Source: Papilionanthe hookeriana x Papilionanthe teres (Eukaryota > Streptophyta > Magnoliopsida > Asparagales > Orchidaceae). Taken from it: DNA of 64,000 nucleotides. Position numbers and translations under genes: made by a program. Position 1 is the first letter of the stretch; every line of letters begins with the position of its first letter. Shown here one piece after another: positions 45,427-57,700 of this stretch. The stretch is from the NCBI GenBank assembly GCA_022702705.1, contig CM040427.1, positions 68,856,783 to 68,920,782 of the forward strand, given 5' to 3'. Below the pieces are notes generated by a model that was given only the letters and a program-made list of their open reading frames with translations, made no database searches and was not told where the DNA came from.

Positions 45427-45779
45427 TTAATCGGTTTTGAGAGGGGCGTCCGCAATAGCTTCAATATCATCCTTCTTGCTTTTGAGCAGAGATCTCCTCT
45501 TTGTTTCTGGGTCCAGTTTTTCCAAGTCTTCTGCAACAGCTAAGTAGCCGTATAAGAACTCCTCCTCTTCCTTAGAATCGCCTTCTACTTCACTGCTTTT
45601 CTTGAAGGAAGTAATTCGCCGGAATTCTAATTTGCCGTGCTTTCTATCAGCGAAGTACTTGTTTAGTCTTTCTGCTCTTTGCAGTCCAGAAAATGTGGGC
45701 AAAAATTTAACGGAGAAAGTTCTCTGGTTTGCGGGCTTCCCATGGCAGGCGTGAACCTTCCCGGAGCCGAAGCCCATGT
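45427..45779 (-). CDS. XS-domain gene, last coding exon
   Basis: This 353-bp exon follows the acceptor TTTTGCAG (read on the - strand) and ends at TAA. It encodes DMGFGSGKVHACHGKP, TFSVKFLPTFSGLQRAERL, an acidic low-complexity insert (GDSKEEEE), then LYGYLAVAEDLEKLD and a Lys-rich tail ending APLKTD. Reading it as a stand-alone ORF from the Met misses the splice site two bases upstream. Confidence 0.78.
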
Positions 45780-48700
45780 CTGCAAAAGTTGATGTATTTT
45801 AGAAAAGTAATTGGCTTGCGTGCGTTTTATAGATGTCCGAGTTCTTCGATTGAAGAAAAAATCGAATATATTGAAACAACTTGTGTTCGATATGATGCAT
45901 TCTAGGAAGATACACATACATGCCACTTAATTCCTATCGATTTACATATCTAACACCTAAGCTTCAATTTTTACATAGATGTCACCTTACCTATGCACGA
46001 AAATGTGTATTTCAGCTTCGGAAAGTTAATGTGATATGAAAAATTGATGAGGTATAAATGTAAAATAGTAAAGTTTAGGCGTTGGACATGTAAATATACA
46101 TAGGAATTGGGTGGTATGCATGTAAATGCCCCTATATTTAGCAGATGATGGGTGCAGGTAGTGTGCAATGGAAGTGGCAAATGGAGATTGAGAATGGCTG
46201 CAACACTGGAGTTTGAAAATCGCCTGATTTAAGCGTGTTTCAAATAAAAGGAAAAATAAGAGTTTCGCGTATTTCAAATTCCTTAATCTCATTATCATAC
46301 TAAGATGAATCATACCCACTCATCAAAAGGCATAATGGCTGACAAATGACCTTACATGGGTGCAATCCATTGTGAATGGGTTAATATTGCACATATTGCT
46401 GTGATCATCTTCCCATATAGATGGTGAAAAGTGATGTGGAGGAGCAGGTGATGCGTCCGGTGGCAGTGGGCAATGATAGTGTTGACCAGGAATTGAGAGC
46501 GGGTGCAATGCAGAATTTGAGAACCCCGCCTGATTTAAGCAATTTTTAAAACAACAGCAGGTCTTCCCACCAACTCGGTTTTCTCCATTGTGTCCTATTG
46601 AGTGTCATATTTTCATTTAATTTTAATAAATTAAGATCATGTTTTATATAGCATGCCCAAGACTTTTTAAGCCTTCCTCTAACTCTCTAAACATAAGTCA
46701 AATCTAAAACATCCACCCTCATAAGCAGATCATGAGATGATCGATGTTTAATATGACCACATCATCTTAAGATGACTCTCTCTAATCTTGTCTATCACTA
46801 GAGCTACAGTAACCCTTTCACGGATATTCGTTTCGCATATTGTCTCTAAGTGTAAATCCCACCATCCACCTAAGCATTCTCATCACAACAACATTTGGTA
46901 TTATGCTTCTATTTTATAGCCCAACAATCTGTGCCATAAAGCATTGCAGGTCTCACTATCAACTTATAAAATTTTCATTTAACTTTAAATGGTACTTTTC
47001 TATCACACAATAGGCCTGACGCATTTCTCAACTTCAACCATCCAATTTGAATTCAACTAATAAAATCCCCATCTATATCACCATCACTTTAAACAATGAA
47101 CCTGAGATATTTAACTCGTTCAAACCTTTTAATAATTTGATCACCAATTGTTACAGCTCTGCCACTAGATTTACTACGACTAAATTTACATTTCATGTAT
47201 TCGGTTTTAGATCTACTCAAAAAAAGGCCTTTAGACTCTATGCAGACCTCCATAATTCAAGTTTTTCCTAACTCTTTCTCTAATCTTCTCCACCAGAAGA
47301 ATATCATCATCAAAAAGCATACACCAAGGTACATCCTCCTGTAAAATGTCTAGTAAGAGCATTTAGAGCATTCATAACTAAAGCAAAAGGATAAAAACTT
47401 AAAGTCGATCCCTGATATAATCCAGTTGATATAGGACAATACTTGGTCAATCCTCCTATTCGAACACAAGTAACAGCTCTAGTATACATGTCTTTAATAA
47501 CTTGAATATAAATCACATTTATCATATAAATCACATTTATCATTTGAATATCCATGAAGAAAAAATCGAATATATTAAAACAACTTGTGTTCGATATGAT
47601 GCATTCTAGGAAGATACACATACATGCCACTTAATTCCTATCGATTTACATATCTAACACCTAAGCTTCAATTTTTACATAGATGTCACCTTACCTATGC
47701 ACCAAAATATGTATTTCAGCTTCGGAAAGTTAATGTGATATGAAAAATTGAAGAGGTATAAATGTAAAATAGTAAAGTTTAGGCGTTGGACATGTAAATA
47801 TACATAGGAATTGGGTGGTATGCATGTAAATGCCCCTATATTTAGCAGATGATGGGTGCAGGTAGTGTGCAATGGAAGTGGCAAATGGAGATTGAGAATG
47901 GCTGCAACACTGGAGTTTGAAAATCGCCTGATTTAAGCGTGTTTCAAATAAAAGGAAAAATAAGAGTTTCGCGTATTTCAAATTCCTTAATCTCATTATC
48001 ATACTAAGATGAATCATACCCACTCATCAAAAGGCATAATGGCTGACAAATGACCTTACATGGGTGCAATCCATTGTGAATGGGTTAATATTGCACATAT
48101 TGCTGTGATCATCTTCCCATATAGATGGTGAAAAGTGATGTGGAGGAGCAGGTGATGCGTCCGGTGGCAGTGGGCAATGATAGTGTTGAGCAGGAATTGA
48201 GAGCGGGTGCAATGCAGAATTTGAGAACCCCGCCTGATTTAAGCAATTTTTAAAACAACAGCAGGTCTTCCCACCAACTCGGTTTTCTCCATTGTGTCCT
48301 ATTGAGTGTCATATTTTCATTTAATTTTAATAAATTAAGATCATGTTTTATATAGCATGCCCAAGACTTTTTAAGCCTTCCTCTAACTCTCTAAACATAA
48401 GTCAAATCTAAAACATCCACCCTCATAAGCAGATCATGAGATGATCGATGTTTAATATGACCACATCATCTCAAGATGACTCTCTCTAATCTTGTCTATC
48501 ACTAGAGCTACAGTAACCCTTTCACGGATATTCGTTTCGCATATTGTCTCTAAGTGTAAATCCCACCATCCACCTAAGCATTCTCATCACAACAACATTT
48601 GGTATTATGCTTCTATTTTATAGCCCAACAATCTGTGCCATAAAACATTGCAGGTCTCACTATCAACTTATAAAATTTTCATTTAACTTTAAATGGTACT

Positions 48701-51700
48701 TTTCTATCACACAATAGGCTCGACGCATTTCTCAACTTCAACCATCCAATTTGAATTCAACTAATAAAATCCCCATCTATATCACCATCACTTTAAACAA
48801 TGAACCCGAGATATTTAACTCGTTCAAACCTTTTAATAATTTGATCACCAATTGTTACAGCTCTGCCACTAGATTTACTACGACTAAATTTACATTTCAT
48901 GTATTCGGTTTTAGATCTACTCAAAAAAAGGCCTTTAGACTCTATGCGAGACCTCCATAATTCAAGTTTTTCCTAACTCTTTCTCTAATCTTCTCCACCA
49001 GAAGAATATCATCATCAAAAAGCAAACACCAAGGTACATCCTCCTGTAAAATGTCTAGTAAGAGCATTCAGAACATTCATAACTAAAGCAAAAGGATATA
49101 AACTTAAAGTCGATCCCTGATATAATCCAGCTGATATAGGACAATACTTGGTCAATCCTCCTACTCGAACACAAGTAACAGCTCTAGCATACATGTCTTT
49201 GATAACTTGAATATAAATCACATTTAACATATGTTATTATCAGCCTATTTATTTGAATATCCATGTTAGACATTTTCATAAAAATTTAATACATAATAAA
49301 CAAATAAAGCAGTAATTATTCACTAAGTTGTTTAAACCTAACATGTTTAATTGTATGTGCAAAAAAGATTTATTAGATTTATGACTGATAGGAGAGGATT
49401 GATTTATAAGAGCAGAGGCATTGTTTGTGATGATAGGTAGTAGCCTATTTATTATTATGTTCTATCCATTTATGATAGGCCAATAAGGATACTATTTGAT
49501 AGGGGGCATCTTATTCATTTATAATGGAAGATTTGATGGGATTGAAATTTAAATTCTAAATTACTGCCCACAAATATTATCTATTAAAATGCCTAATAGG
49601 AGTCAAATGGAAGTTAATCAATAATGTGAAATAAAATTGAATATGTATGAGAGGGATTTTGATGCACATATAATTGTTTTGCCACTGGTTGAATTTGATG
49701 CTATTTTAGGCATGGATTTGCCATCTAAAAAGCTTGCAACAATAAATTGTAATAAGAAAACTATTAAAATTAATATACCTGGAGAGCCAGAAATTAAATT
49801 TTATAGTGATAGAAGATTGGCTTAGATGATAATTACATATTTAAAATCTGTTAAAATATTGAATAGTGGAAACTAATGTTTTCTCGCTGGGGTGAAAGAT
49901 ATCATTAAGGAAGTGAATTTATTGAATGACACTCCAGTGTTGAAGGAGTATTTGAAAGTATTTCTTGATGATTTATCAGGGCTACCACCTGTGAGGGAAA
50001 AAATTATCAATGATTTCATCGTCTTCAAAATAATCAACATATTTATTATCATCTAATTCTATCTCATTTGCAACTTTAAAATATTTTTTATTCACTATAA
50101 ATTTCTTCTTCTTATCAATTAATCTGAAATTGAAAATAATTTAAAATAAAAGAAAAAAGTAATAGCAAAATCAAGTAATACTTAAATTATATTTTAACTT
50201 TTTCTAGACATTGTATCAAATATATATAACATGATATACTTTGCACAATTTGATCAAGGCACTGCTTCAAACTCCTCAAGGCGCATGCCCAAATGAAAAA
50301 GGAGTAAGCTTCACTAATTACATTGAGGCTTAAGCCTTGAGACATTTGTTATGTGCCACGGTTCAAGGTGCACCTTAAAGAGTAAGCCTTGAATGCCTTC
50401 TTAAATAATAAGATTTAATACATAATAAAATCCATAATAAAGTATTAACTATTGACTAAGTTGCTTAAATTTGACATGTTTAACTTTTTTTTTCCAAAAA
50501 AAAAGTTTAATAGATTGATATGATTAATAGATGATTGGCCTACAGGAGAAAAAACAGTGTTGGTGATGGTAGATCGCAGTCTATTTGTTATTATATTTTA
50601 TCCCTTTTATTTTTTTTAATTATTCTTTTGTTATGGACTATATAATTTCATGATATTGTTAGAGGATTGTTTACATGTGTATTTTCAATTTAGTGACTCT
50701 TTTCTATAGAAAGGTTATTGGAGACTAATGTTGATGATTAGAATTATCTTGCACGGACCAACCGTCCCTTCTTACCGAAGTTAATTCTAAGTTTTCGGGC
50801 CTGGTCCTGACAAACCTGCAGACTGATCACTATAAAATACATGAAATGCGTATCTTAGTTACATTAGTAGCTAGTGACTAGTTTGATTGAATATTTCAAA
50901 GAATGAGGACACCAAGTTATCGTTTGAAATCACCAAATCTAGTGATGAAGTCACTATTTAACTGAAGAAAATATTGGTGAGTTAATCATTTCTATTGTTC
51001 TGACTAGATCAAGTTACCCTAAATCAAGTCAACTTATCTTGGACCAAATCCTCAAGATATATAGATATACACTAATATTAGAAACCATTTTAAAGATTCA
51101 ACTATAGCTAGTGTTTCTGTCAACCCTAAATAGCTGATGATGATGAATGATTGTAAGTATAACATGCAAGTATTACTCTTTTCCTACAAAAGCAATTTCC
51201 TAATTACAAAGGCAAAATGGTTAGAGATTTAGACTATACAATCTCCAGCAAATTGTGACCCGCTCAAGATCCGTTCGAAGAAACTTGGATTCAAAGATGG
51301 CCCTAGCTCAATTTGGACTTCATATAAGCCAAAATTGTTCTTTAGTTTCAATCCATCTCCATCAAAAGCTAGAAATTGATCCAAAAACTGATAAGACTAT
51401 CAATCAATTATTATTGTAAAAATCAAATCCTCCAAAATTAGCACATGCATTGGATATAAACCAATGCGGGGCTCATGGGGGTACTAGCTAGGGGCAGATC
51501 CAGCACAGCTAGGTCGGCTGGTCCTCTTGGAAGGGCCCTCCACCACCCCCTCCTCCCTCCTCCCTCCTCTTTCCTTTCTTTTTTTTTTCTCACTTCCTCT
51601 TCTTTCCTTTCTTCCTCTTCCTATGTTCCTTCCTGGGCCGTTTCCTAATTTAAATCATTTCCTAAAAGCCTAACTGATTTTATTCAACTTCCCTAATTTA

Positions 51701-54700
51701 AACATTTCCTAAAATCTGATATCTTGATTTTATTTTTATTCTCCTTTCTTAATTTAAATGTTTCCTAAATTAGGGTCAAGTTTTTTATAAAATAGGGGTT
51801 AAAATGTCTAGTGTTAGGGGTCTTGATTTTGATATTTGAATTCAACTTGGCCGAAGTTTTTCCCTCTCGAGGGTTGTATCCAACGACGAGGAAGGTGCTC
51901 CAACTCTAACCCCGTCCGAAGTGGTGTTTATCTTCACAATTCCGATCACTACCCATTGTCCTGCTGTCCTCCGACACTCCAGCCAACCTCCAGCACATCG
52001 GCCACCTCCCTACTAACATGCAACCGCCCGATTCTTCCTGCTCCTCCTCCCAAATCGCCTCCCAGTTGACATGTTGCCTCTGTAGAGGAGCCACCTGCTG
52101 CCCTCCTAGACCAATTTTTGATCACCCTACAGCTTTCCTGCAGGCTGTTCGCAGCCCTTCCAGCCGCCTCCACTGCAACCACCTGCAGTTCGCAGCTCAT
52201 TGCTGCCTTCCAGCATCACCGCCAGCAGCTCCTCAGCCCCACTCCTAGCAGGCCGCAGCCTCCTCCCGGCCGTCCCAAGTCTCCCATCACTGCAGCCCTC
52301 TCATCTGCAATCCTCACTCCCAATTGCCTCTCACACAACAGGCCACAGCCACCCGCATGTCGTTCCCAGCGCCTTCCCTGCCCCTGTAGGTGTTGTGCCG
52401 CCCCGCTGCTACTGCAGGCCAAATCTTTCCTGCCCCAGCAGGCATCATGCTGCCACCCTACCCCGGCATACCACATCTCCCATGCCTCCTGCAGGCTGCC
52501 TGTTGTTGCCCCTTCCAGTTTCCGGCCTACGACGACGCTTCCGACCTCTGTCGGCTGTGATTCGACGTCTCTTGTTGTCCCACTTCCACACCGGCCTTCA
52601 CCATAGCCACTGCCCTAGCACCATGTCTCAGAACTCCCTCCTCGTCTAGTGTTTTGTGTCTTTATGTGAGTCGTTGTTGTAATGTTTTGTTTTATGTTTT
52701 GATTTACATGGTATCTTTTCCTTTCCTTGAGTAATCGTTGTAACCACGGTTTTAAGTTGTTAAAAAATTTGTGTCTTGCGTCATGATTTGAGCTAACTCC
52801 AGTATCATAAACATACATAAAAAAAACATGAGTATTTAATGTATGTGTGCATACATATATTACAGCATGCATATATATGTTGTGCACATTTTGATCAAAT
52901 GTTCGGCTAGTTAAATTTTTATCCACACCAGACAACCAACAACTTTAATACTATCAGAACCTGACCTACCTTATTAGAGGTTTTTTTATCATAAAATGAA
53001 TCCATAAAGCCAATCCAATTCTAGTGATCTTCAAACTTCAGTAAAACCAAACTTTAACCACATTACAACTACAGAAGATCAATGTCCTTAACGGTCTAGG
53101 ATTCATTTTTTCTAAATTAACGTTGCCCAAATATGCACAAACTTTCTTCAATGCGTCGTAATGCTAGCCCCTTGCATCATACCACCAACTAATCTTAATC
53201 ACACTGAGAATTATTGATATACTCATAATATCATTCATGTCAAGCTCTTTCCTTATCTAAGTAAAGCAATTACATTATAATATAAAACTATTTTCTCATC
53301 CTCTAAAACATGTTCACAAGTTACTTTAAGCACGCAACCACCAAGAATTTAATTCAAAAATCACAAGGCTTGAGCACCTTACTGCGTTTCACCACCTAAT
53401 TATGCAAAATCTAAGGCAATCTTAACTAGGCCAAATATTTTGAAAGATTTAAGACTTAAGATACAAAATTTGCACCTAATTTATGGCAATATTAACGAAG
53501 GTATCACAATAATTTTCAGTTTTCAATAATCAACAAGAAAGAAATTCCTAAGAAAAAAATTATTTGACCTGATAAACAATTTTTTTGTGGATTATGAAGT
53601 TGAAAACTTTTAGCGCCTAGATCCGCCCAAGGTGAGTTGATCTAAAATGATTAAAAGAGGAGAAGAATAGATGAAAGCCTGTGCAAGTTTCACGAAATCA
53701 CTAAAAAGATGACCATCTGATAGGGTTCTTAGAATCAATCCAACAAAAAATTATATATCTTTCAGTTTCCAAATACAATCCTAGAGGAAACATGCCACTC
53801 TTTCGTTCATAAATAAAAAAGGAAAAACATAGAACTTAAGAGTCAAAAAATAATAATCCTGCACATTCTTTAAGGAAAAAAAAAACAAATAAATCTGCAC
53901 TTGAAACTAATCATGGTAATACAAAAAATAAATGAATTAGTTGAGTCAAATATAGAATAACTAAATAAGCTTAAAGAGTTGTAATGTAACTATAGCAATG
54001 CCACAGCCATTGAAGGGGAGCGTTCTTCAACACCTCTAAGTCACTTCTCTTGCTGGAATTATTATTCCTTTGACTTCAGAAAATTAAATCATTTATCATA
54101 AGAGAGAGCTCAAAATATTCAGAAGAGATTATCTCGTTGGAAGAAAGTGAGGTTTGATTCTTCTGTTTTTGGTGGCCTGTTTTATTCTACATTTTCTCTA
54201 AATCTTCTCGTTGGATTAAATGCAAGATTAATTTTACTCAAATTTCAGTCTTTTCAAGAGCATGAATTTTAAACAGTAGCGTGTTTTTGTAGTTCTAAAT
54301 TTCTAAGCATTGTCCTAGCAAAAGACTTGAAGTTTAATTTTATTCAATCAATTCTTATTATATTTTTAGTTTTCATCAAAAAATAAATAATTGTTAAAAT
54401 TGAGTTTGTGCATCTTATTGTAGATCTACATTAAAAAATCTGAATCTTAAAAATTCCTAAACTAGTTTATTAAAGTTTAAGTAACATCATGATGCCTTCT
54501 AGGTGTAGCATATAATAACTGATCAATCAAAAAGAAAAGAAAACGAAATTTAAATCAAATAAATTTAATTATGAATCTAAACAAATCCAACAAGACTATT
54601 GTGTGGTCAAGAATTATACTCTTACATTCAATAAAAAAAAAACCAAAAGTCTTTCAGATTTGATATTTGGTTTGATGGGTTTGATGGAACTCATTGAAAT

Positions 54701-57700
54701 ATTTACCAAAATAAAACTAAAATTGGGCATAATCAATAATCTTGTTAAAGTGTTGATACAGAAATAAATTTTACATGAGCATATTTGAAATATAAAATTA
54801 AAGAATAAAATTTCTAATCTGTCAATACAAAAACAAATTTTCTATAACAAATTTACAAACTTTAAAAAGATGACCAGTGTGTGTCAATATTTTAAGAGAT
54901 TTGAAGACCATGTTGCAAAAAAATTATTACTTGTAGATTACTATAATATTAACATCCATTTCATTAAATGTATGAGATAAAATCAAGCATAAATTAAATT
55001 ACAATAAACAAAATAATAAATGAGCATTTACACATAGTATAAATTTTGAGAGATACAATCCACTTATTTGGACTCTTGTACATGCGTCTACTATAAATCA
55101 TGTAATAGAAAAAATAATTTAATCATATTGAAGGCATAATAGCTCAAAAATATTCTTTGAATGATGAATTAATTGCAAAAAGAATCTCCACTAGAATATG
55201 TTCATAAATCTCAAACTAAAATTGAATAAGAATTAAGCTTCAACTTATAATTGAATTTAAGAGCATTTCCACATCTAAACACCAAATAGAATCTAAGTTT
55301 GTTCTTGATTGTTACAGTGAAGAACTCGTGTTTCAAAATGGATAATTAATTAAATAAATCTAAAAACATAACACCAAATGAATAGGATCCAAATGAGATG
55401 TACAAGCGAAACAAGGCACATTTATTTAGGCGCTTCTTTTTGGACTAAGGCTACGTAGACTTATGATGGTCTCAGCAAGTTACCCATTAGGGTCCATTTA
55501 GGCCCTATTGTAATGTAATATACTTCATTAAATATTGATATAGAAATACAATCAAATAGTTTAGTCAAAACAAAATAAACTTGAACATAATAAGTATAGA
55601 ACCAAAATATCAAGCTCAACAGATTTTGTCCTGTTTCAAACTTAACGATGTCCCAATTAAAGCTTATTGGAGCTAACTCAAATTTAGGTACATCTATATA
55701 ATTAATTCACAATACAATAACACGAGATTTATTATAAGATGTAATAAATTTAAAGCATACCTTCAATTTTTTTAGCTTAATTACAAGTCATTTGATGATA
55801 GAAGATAGGTCTAAAATTGAATCTTCTAAATCAAAAATGGATTCATGGGCTAGTCCTTAGCCCATTAAAGTCGATCCATTTAAGTACATACCTAATAGGC
55901 CTTTTAGAGGGCTAAGCTCATGAGTGTATGGTCAACCTAGCTCATTTGACAACCCTATAAATTAAGTATCCACTAAAATTATCTCCACATCTATGAAATA
56001 AATTGATATAACTTAATTTTTTATAATTGGTTTCTTAACTTGCACGTTCACAAAAGTACCTCATTAAAAAAAAAGAAGAAGAAAAAAACTGCATCAGCGT
56101 ACCCCTAAAATTATTCATAATAGCTTCCACTTAAAACATATGAAAATCGAAACCTTAATTATTGGTTGAATGTATAAGTAACTCATCAAAACTAATAAAA
56201 AAAAAATTAGGCTTATTTTCTCTAAATAATTGTCGATCCATATAAAAAAATGTCATATTTATGTGATTTTTCAGTTATCAAAAATAAACTTTATGGAATA
56301 AAGTAAATAAAAATTTAAATTTTCTTTAACATATCATCCTCTTAGAATTAGTTGTATTGATTCTGCTAGAAGTATAGCAAGCATTTAAGCATTGTCGTCA
56401 CATACATTATATCCTTTAAAACCACCCATTAGTCATGCGCATGATTTGCAAAAGAACATTTGCAGGTAATTTGCTAATCATAACAATTACAAGTTTACAA
56501 ATATTTAAATTGCATAATGGTCATATAAATATTAAATGATTTCCTATAGAAACACTTTAAAAATTAATTGCTACAAAAATGAAAAAGTCATATGAAGATT
56601 TGGATTAAATGATTACAAGTTAGAAATACAAGAAAATTTTTGTATTTGTCAAAATTTTACTGTATTTAATTTGTCTTTATATGATGAAAAATTGACTAAT
56701 ACAATGGATTCTTTAACTTTGCATTTCATCCATCTAGATGAATACATTCAATTCATTATTCACCAAATTCCTAAACTTTCGTATTGATCTTATTCCTAAA
56801 GCTATTATTGGAAATAAAATCATATCCACAAGTGATGGATATTGAAAATTCCTCATATGGTGTAGAGATTGCTGACAATATGATAATTCTTCAATTTATT
56901 TTTCATTTGAAGTGCAACAATTATGCGCAATCATACTTGAAAAGGATCAACTCACTAATTCTTCCAATTCATTGTTGCATCAAGTTATGAGTTTTAATAC
57001 TGTAATTTACAATGCTTGAAACAGAATTTTCCTTCTTTTACATGATGGCCACAACTTCTATGACTAGCCTCTGTTGTGATCCAAGTGGGTGGCCTTTGTT
57101 GCGAGTAATGTTCACACTGTCTGGACTTTAAGGTGGCCAGCTAATGCATTTTTTATCAATGTATAAGAAATTCTTTTTTATAACAAGTTATGAGTTTTAA
57201 TCCTGTAATTTATCATTTTTTTAACACTGTCGTTGCCGGTCCCAAGCCCGGATGTGAAAAGTGGAGGGTTGCATTAGGTAGTCGACAGCCAGCATAAAAC
57301 TTGTCGAAAAAAAATCATGACATGAATCTTTTGATCTTTGTGTAAGTGCTATAGGCGTCTCTGAAGCGACATAGCTGCATGGCTCTGAATACGATGGAAA
57401 GTGTGCAGATAACGCACTACAGTCGGCGCGCCGGTCAGTAAGTGTCGAAGTAGCGAGGGTTCCACATTACGGACGGATGCGGGTAAAGAAGTTAAGTCGA
57501 TGATACTAAGTATTAGGATAGGATCTCGAAATATAGCGTACTCTCAATCAGTAAATTAATGGAATTGGTTTATATTATGATCCATAGAAGATAAATATCT
57601 TATGTATTCAAGAACTAAATGGGTTGGAGAAAAAGCTAAGGAGATTGATAACTTAGTGTTTTAAACTATGGTATTCTAGTAAGAGTCGTACTTAGAAATT

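Larger units (their letters stand above)
45851..47554. repeat. 1704-bp tandem duplication, unit 1
   Basis: It begins tgaagaaaaaatcgaatata and is followed head-to-tail by unit 2 with a constant offset of 1704 bp. It contains a small palindromic MITE (45918-46137), about 400 bp of unassigned sequence, and a minus-strand RTE LINE fragment (about 46575-47550). A short internal doubling of aatcacatttatcat occurs at its right end. It lies in the XS-gene intron. Confidence 0.95.
47555..49260. repeat. 1704-bp tandem duplication, unit 2
   Basis: It is nearly identical to unit 1, with scattered substitutions (for example cgacgca versus tgacgca) and one extra base near 48945 (atgcgagacc versus atgcagacc). 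The right end continues tgttattatcagcctattta before gaatatccatg, and the microhomology gaatatccatg marks both junctions. Confidence 0.95.

Noticed and set aside
45663..45926. 87-codon minus ORF overlapping the XS exon
   Set aside because: It is a shifted frame across the intron-exon boundary. The XS frame with its splice acceptor explains the sequence better.
51836..52649. Overlapping + strand ORFs up to 162 codons
   Set aside because: Strong C/T bias removes stops in several frames at once. The products are low-complexity Pro/Ser/Cys with no family signal.
51490..53640. A TIR pair from aggggcagatccag (51490) and agatccgccc (53627)
   Set aside because: The inverted match is only about 10 bp with mismatches, and there is no target duplication or internal structure to support it.
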